A DNA stretch of 64,000 nt. Origin: Bacillota bacterium. Its GTDB lineage: Bacteria; Bacillota; Clostridia; Acetivibrionales; DSM-1351. Made by a program: the position numbers and the translations under genes. Positions 63,271 to 64,000 of this stretch are shown here, in pieces. The stretch spans positions 744,001 through 808,000 of the forward strand of contig JAEWCZ010000066.1 in the NCBI GenBank assembly GCA_023390335.1, in the 5' to 3' direction. Each line of letters opens with the position of its first letter. The stretch's first letter is position 1. A model generated the notes under the pieces. That model was not told the DNA's origin and did not search any database. It saw nothing but the letters and a program-made list of their open reading frames with translations.

Positions 63271-64000
63271 ATGGGAGATATGCTGACACAAGCAGAAATA
63301 GATGCACTATTGAATGGTACTTCCTCTTCAGAAGAACCAGACGATGTAACAGGCAGCAATGACACCGTTGAGACATTAACATCGCAGGAAATCGATGCAC
63401 TGGGCGAAATTGGTAATATAAGCATGGGTACTTCTGCAACTACTCTATTTACTTTATTATCCCAAAAGGTTACAATAACTACTCCTAGTGTAACACTTTC
63501 TACGTGGGAAGAATTGTCAAAGAATTATTCTTCTCAGTATGTTGCAGTAAAAGTGGAATACACAGACGGGTTGATCGGCTCTAACCTTTTAATCTTAAAG
63601 CAGGATGATGTTAAAATCATTACTGACTTAATGATGGGGGGAGAAGGAGTTAAAATAGAGGGCGATCTGACCGATCTCCATTTAAGCGCAATCAGTGAAG
63701 CCATGAATCAAATGATCGGGTCCTCAGCTACATCAATGTCTTCGATGTTTAGTAAGAGGATTGATATATCTCCACCAAAAGCTTATATTATAAGTTTTGG
63801 TAGCAGTGACCCTTATGGTGAATTTAGACCTGATGAGCAACTGGTTAAAATAGCATTTAAGATGATTGTAGGAAACTTAATTGATAGTGAGATAATGCAG
63901 TTGCTTCCAATTAAGTTTGCTAAGGAACTTGTATCATCTTTATTAAATTCAACAGAAGTTAAGCAGGAGCAAGTTAAAGTTGAACCACCACAAGCTCCCG
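63271..64000 (+). CDS. fliY: Flagellar motor switch phosphatase FliY, 3' end missing
   Basis: The 243 codons visible begin MGDMLTQAEIDALLNG, a CheY-P-binding peptide like that of FliM. The CheC-type phosphatase part shows the two E-x2-N motifs: EIGNISMG (near residue 45) and SEAMNQMIG (near 143). The frame is open at the right edge in a Gln/Val/Pro linker, before the expected SpoA/FliN domain. FliY dephosphorylates CheY-P at the motor. It starts directly after the fliM stop. Confidence 0.93.
   Translation, partial: MGDMLTQAEIDALLNGTSSSEEPDDVTGSNDTVETLTSQEIDALGEIGNISMGTSATTLFTLLSQKVTITTPSVTLSTWEELSKNYSSQYVAVKVEYTDGLIGSNLLILKQDDVKIITDLMMGGEGVKIEGDLTDLHLSAISEAMNQMIGSSATSMSSMFSKRIDISPPKAYIISFGSSDPYGEFRPDEQLVKIAFKMIVGNLIDSEIMQLLPIKFAKELVSSLLNSTEVKQEQVKVEPPQAP

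Noticed and set aside
1..64000. CRISPR array, prophage or insertion sequence
   Set aside because: No regularly spaced repeats and no transposase, integrase or phage structural frame were seen on either strand.

Overview
The window reads as a low-GC, anaerobic, spore-forming Clostridia chromosome with a flagellar operon. I judge it closest to the Ruminiclostridium / Clostridium cellulolyticum type, but this is inferred from gene order and not from a search. Support comes from spoIIGA-sigE-sigG placed after ftsA-ftsZ, CotF-type coat genes, two T-box leaders, TTG/GTG starts with strong AGGAGG-type ribosome sites, and AT-rich spacers. No transposase, integrase, phage gene or CRISPR array is visible.

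Layout. 1-5106: housekeeping and accessory genes (yqeY end, a CYTH protein, a YkgJ/DJ-1 fused frame, an SDR reductase, a membrane protein, an MFS permease, tRNA-Val). 5107-6842: an AT-rich stretch with a secreted SH3 protein, a doubtful small ORF, a 13-bp direct repeat, and a consensus promoter followed by a long leader. 6843-15483: an accessory cluster of micro-ORF, ABC ATPase, SIMIBI-like GTPase, 4Fe-4S protein, two GNATs, a methyltransferase, a B12-type radical SAM protein, a CapA-like protein and an MFS exporter. 15795-23211: a cation exchanger, DUF4363/DUF421, two TrkA-type K+ gating proteins, T-box-tyrS, TrkH and two small coat-type genes.

23470-35273 holds the most striking feature. 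murA is cut in two exactly at its catalytic loop. The 5' part (23470-23812) and the 3' part (34359-35273) are separated by 10,547 bp carrying a response regulator, an ECF sigma/anti-sigma pair, polA, coaE, a lytic transglycosylase, a 115-aa unknown, T-box-aroF and gatD-murT. Removing the block across a shared GGTG restores an in-frame 418-codon murA. The block ends carry an imperfect 12-bp inverted repeat that would form a recombinase-like palindromic site in a circle. No recombinase is present in the block.

35279-49439: the expected division and sporulation run ftsQ-sbp-ftsA-ftsZ-spoIIGA-sigE-sigG, then ylmC, nrdR, comM, dprA, topA and trmFO. The spoIIGA promoter has an unusually long spacer with 0A-like boxes, and sigG has a sigma-F/G-like promoter. 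49579-64000: a large flagellar operon (flgB flgC fliE fliF fliG fliH fliI fliJ motE-like fliK flgD, a flagellar operon protein, flgE flbD fliL fliM fliY) that runs off the right edge.
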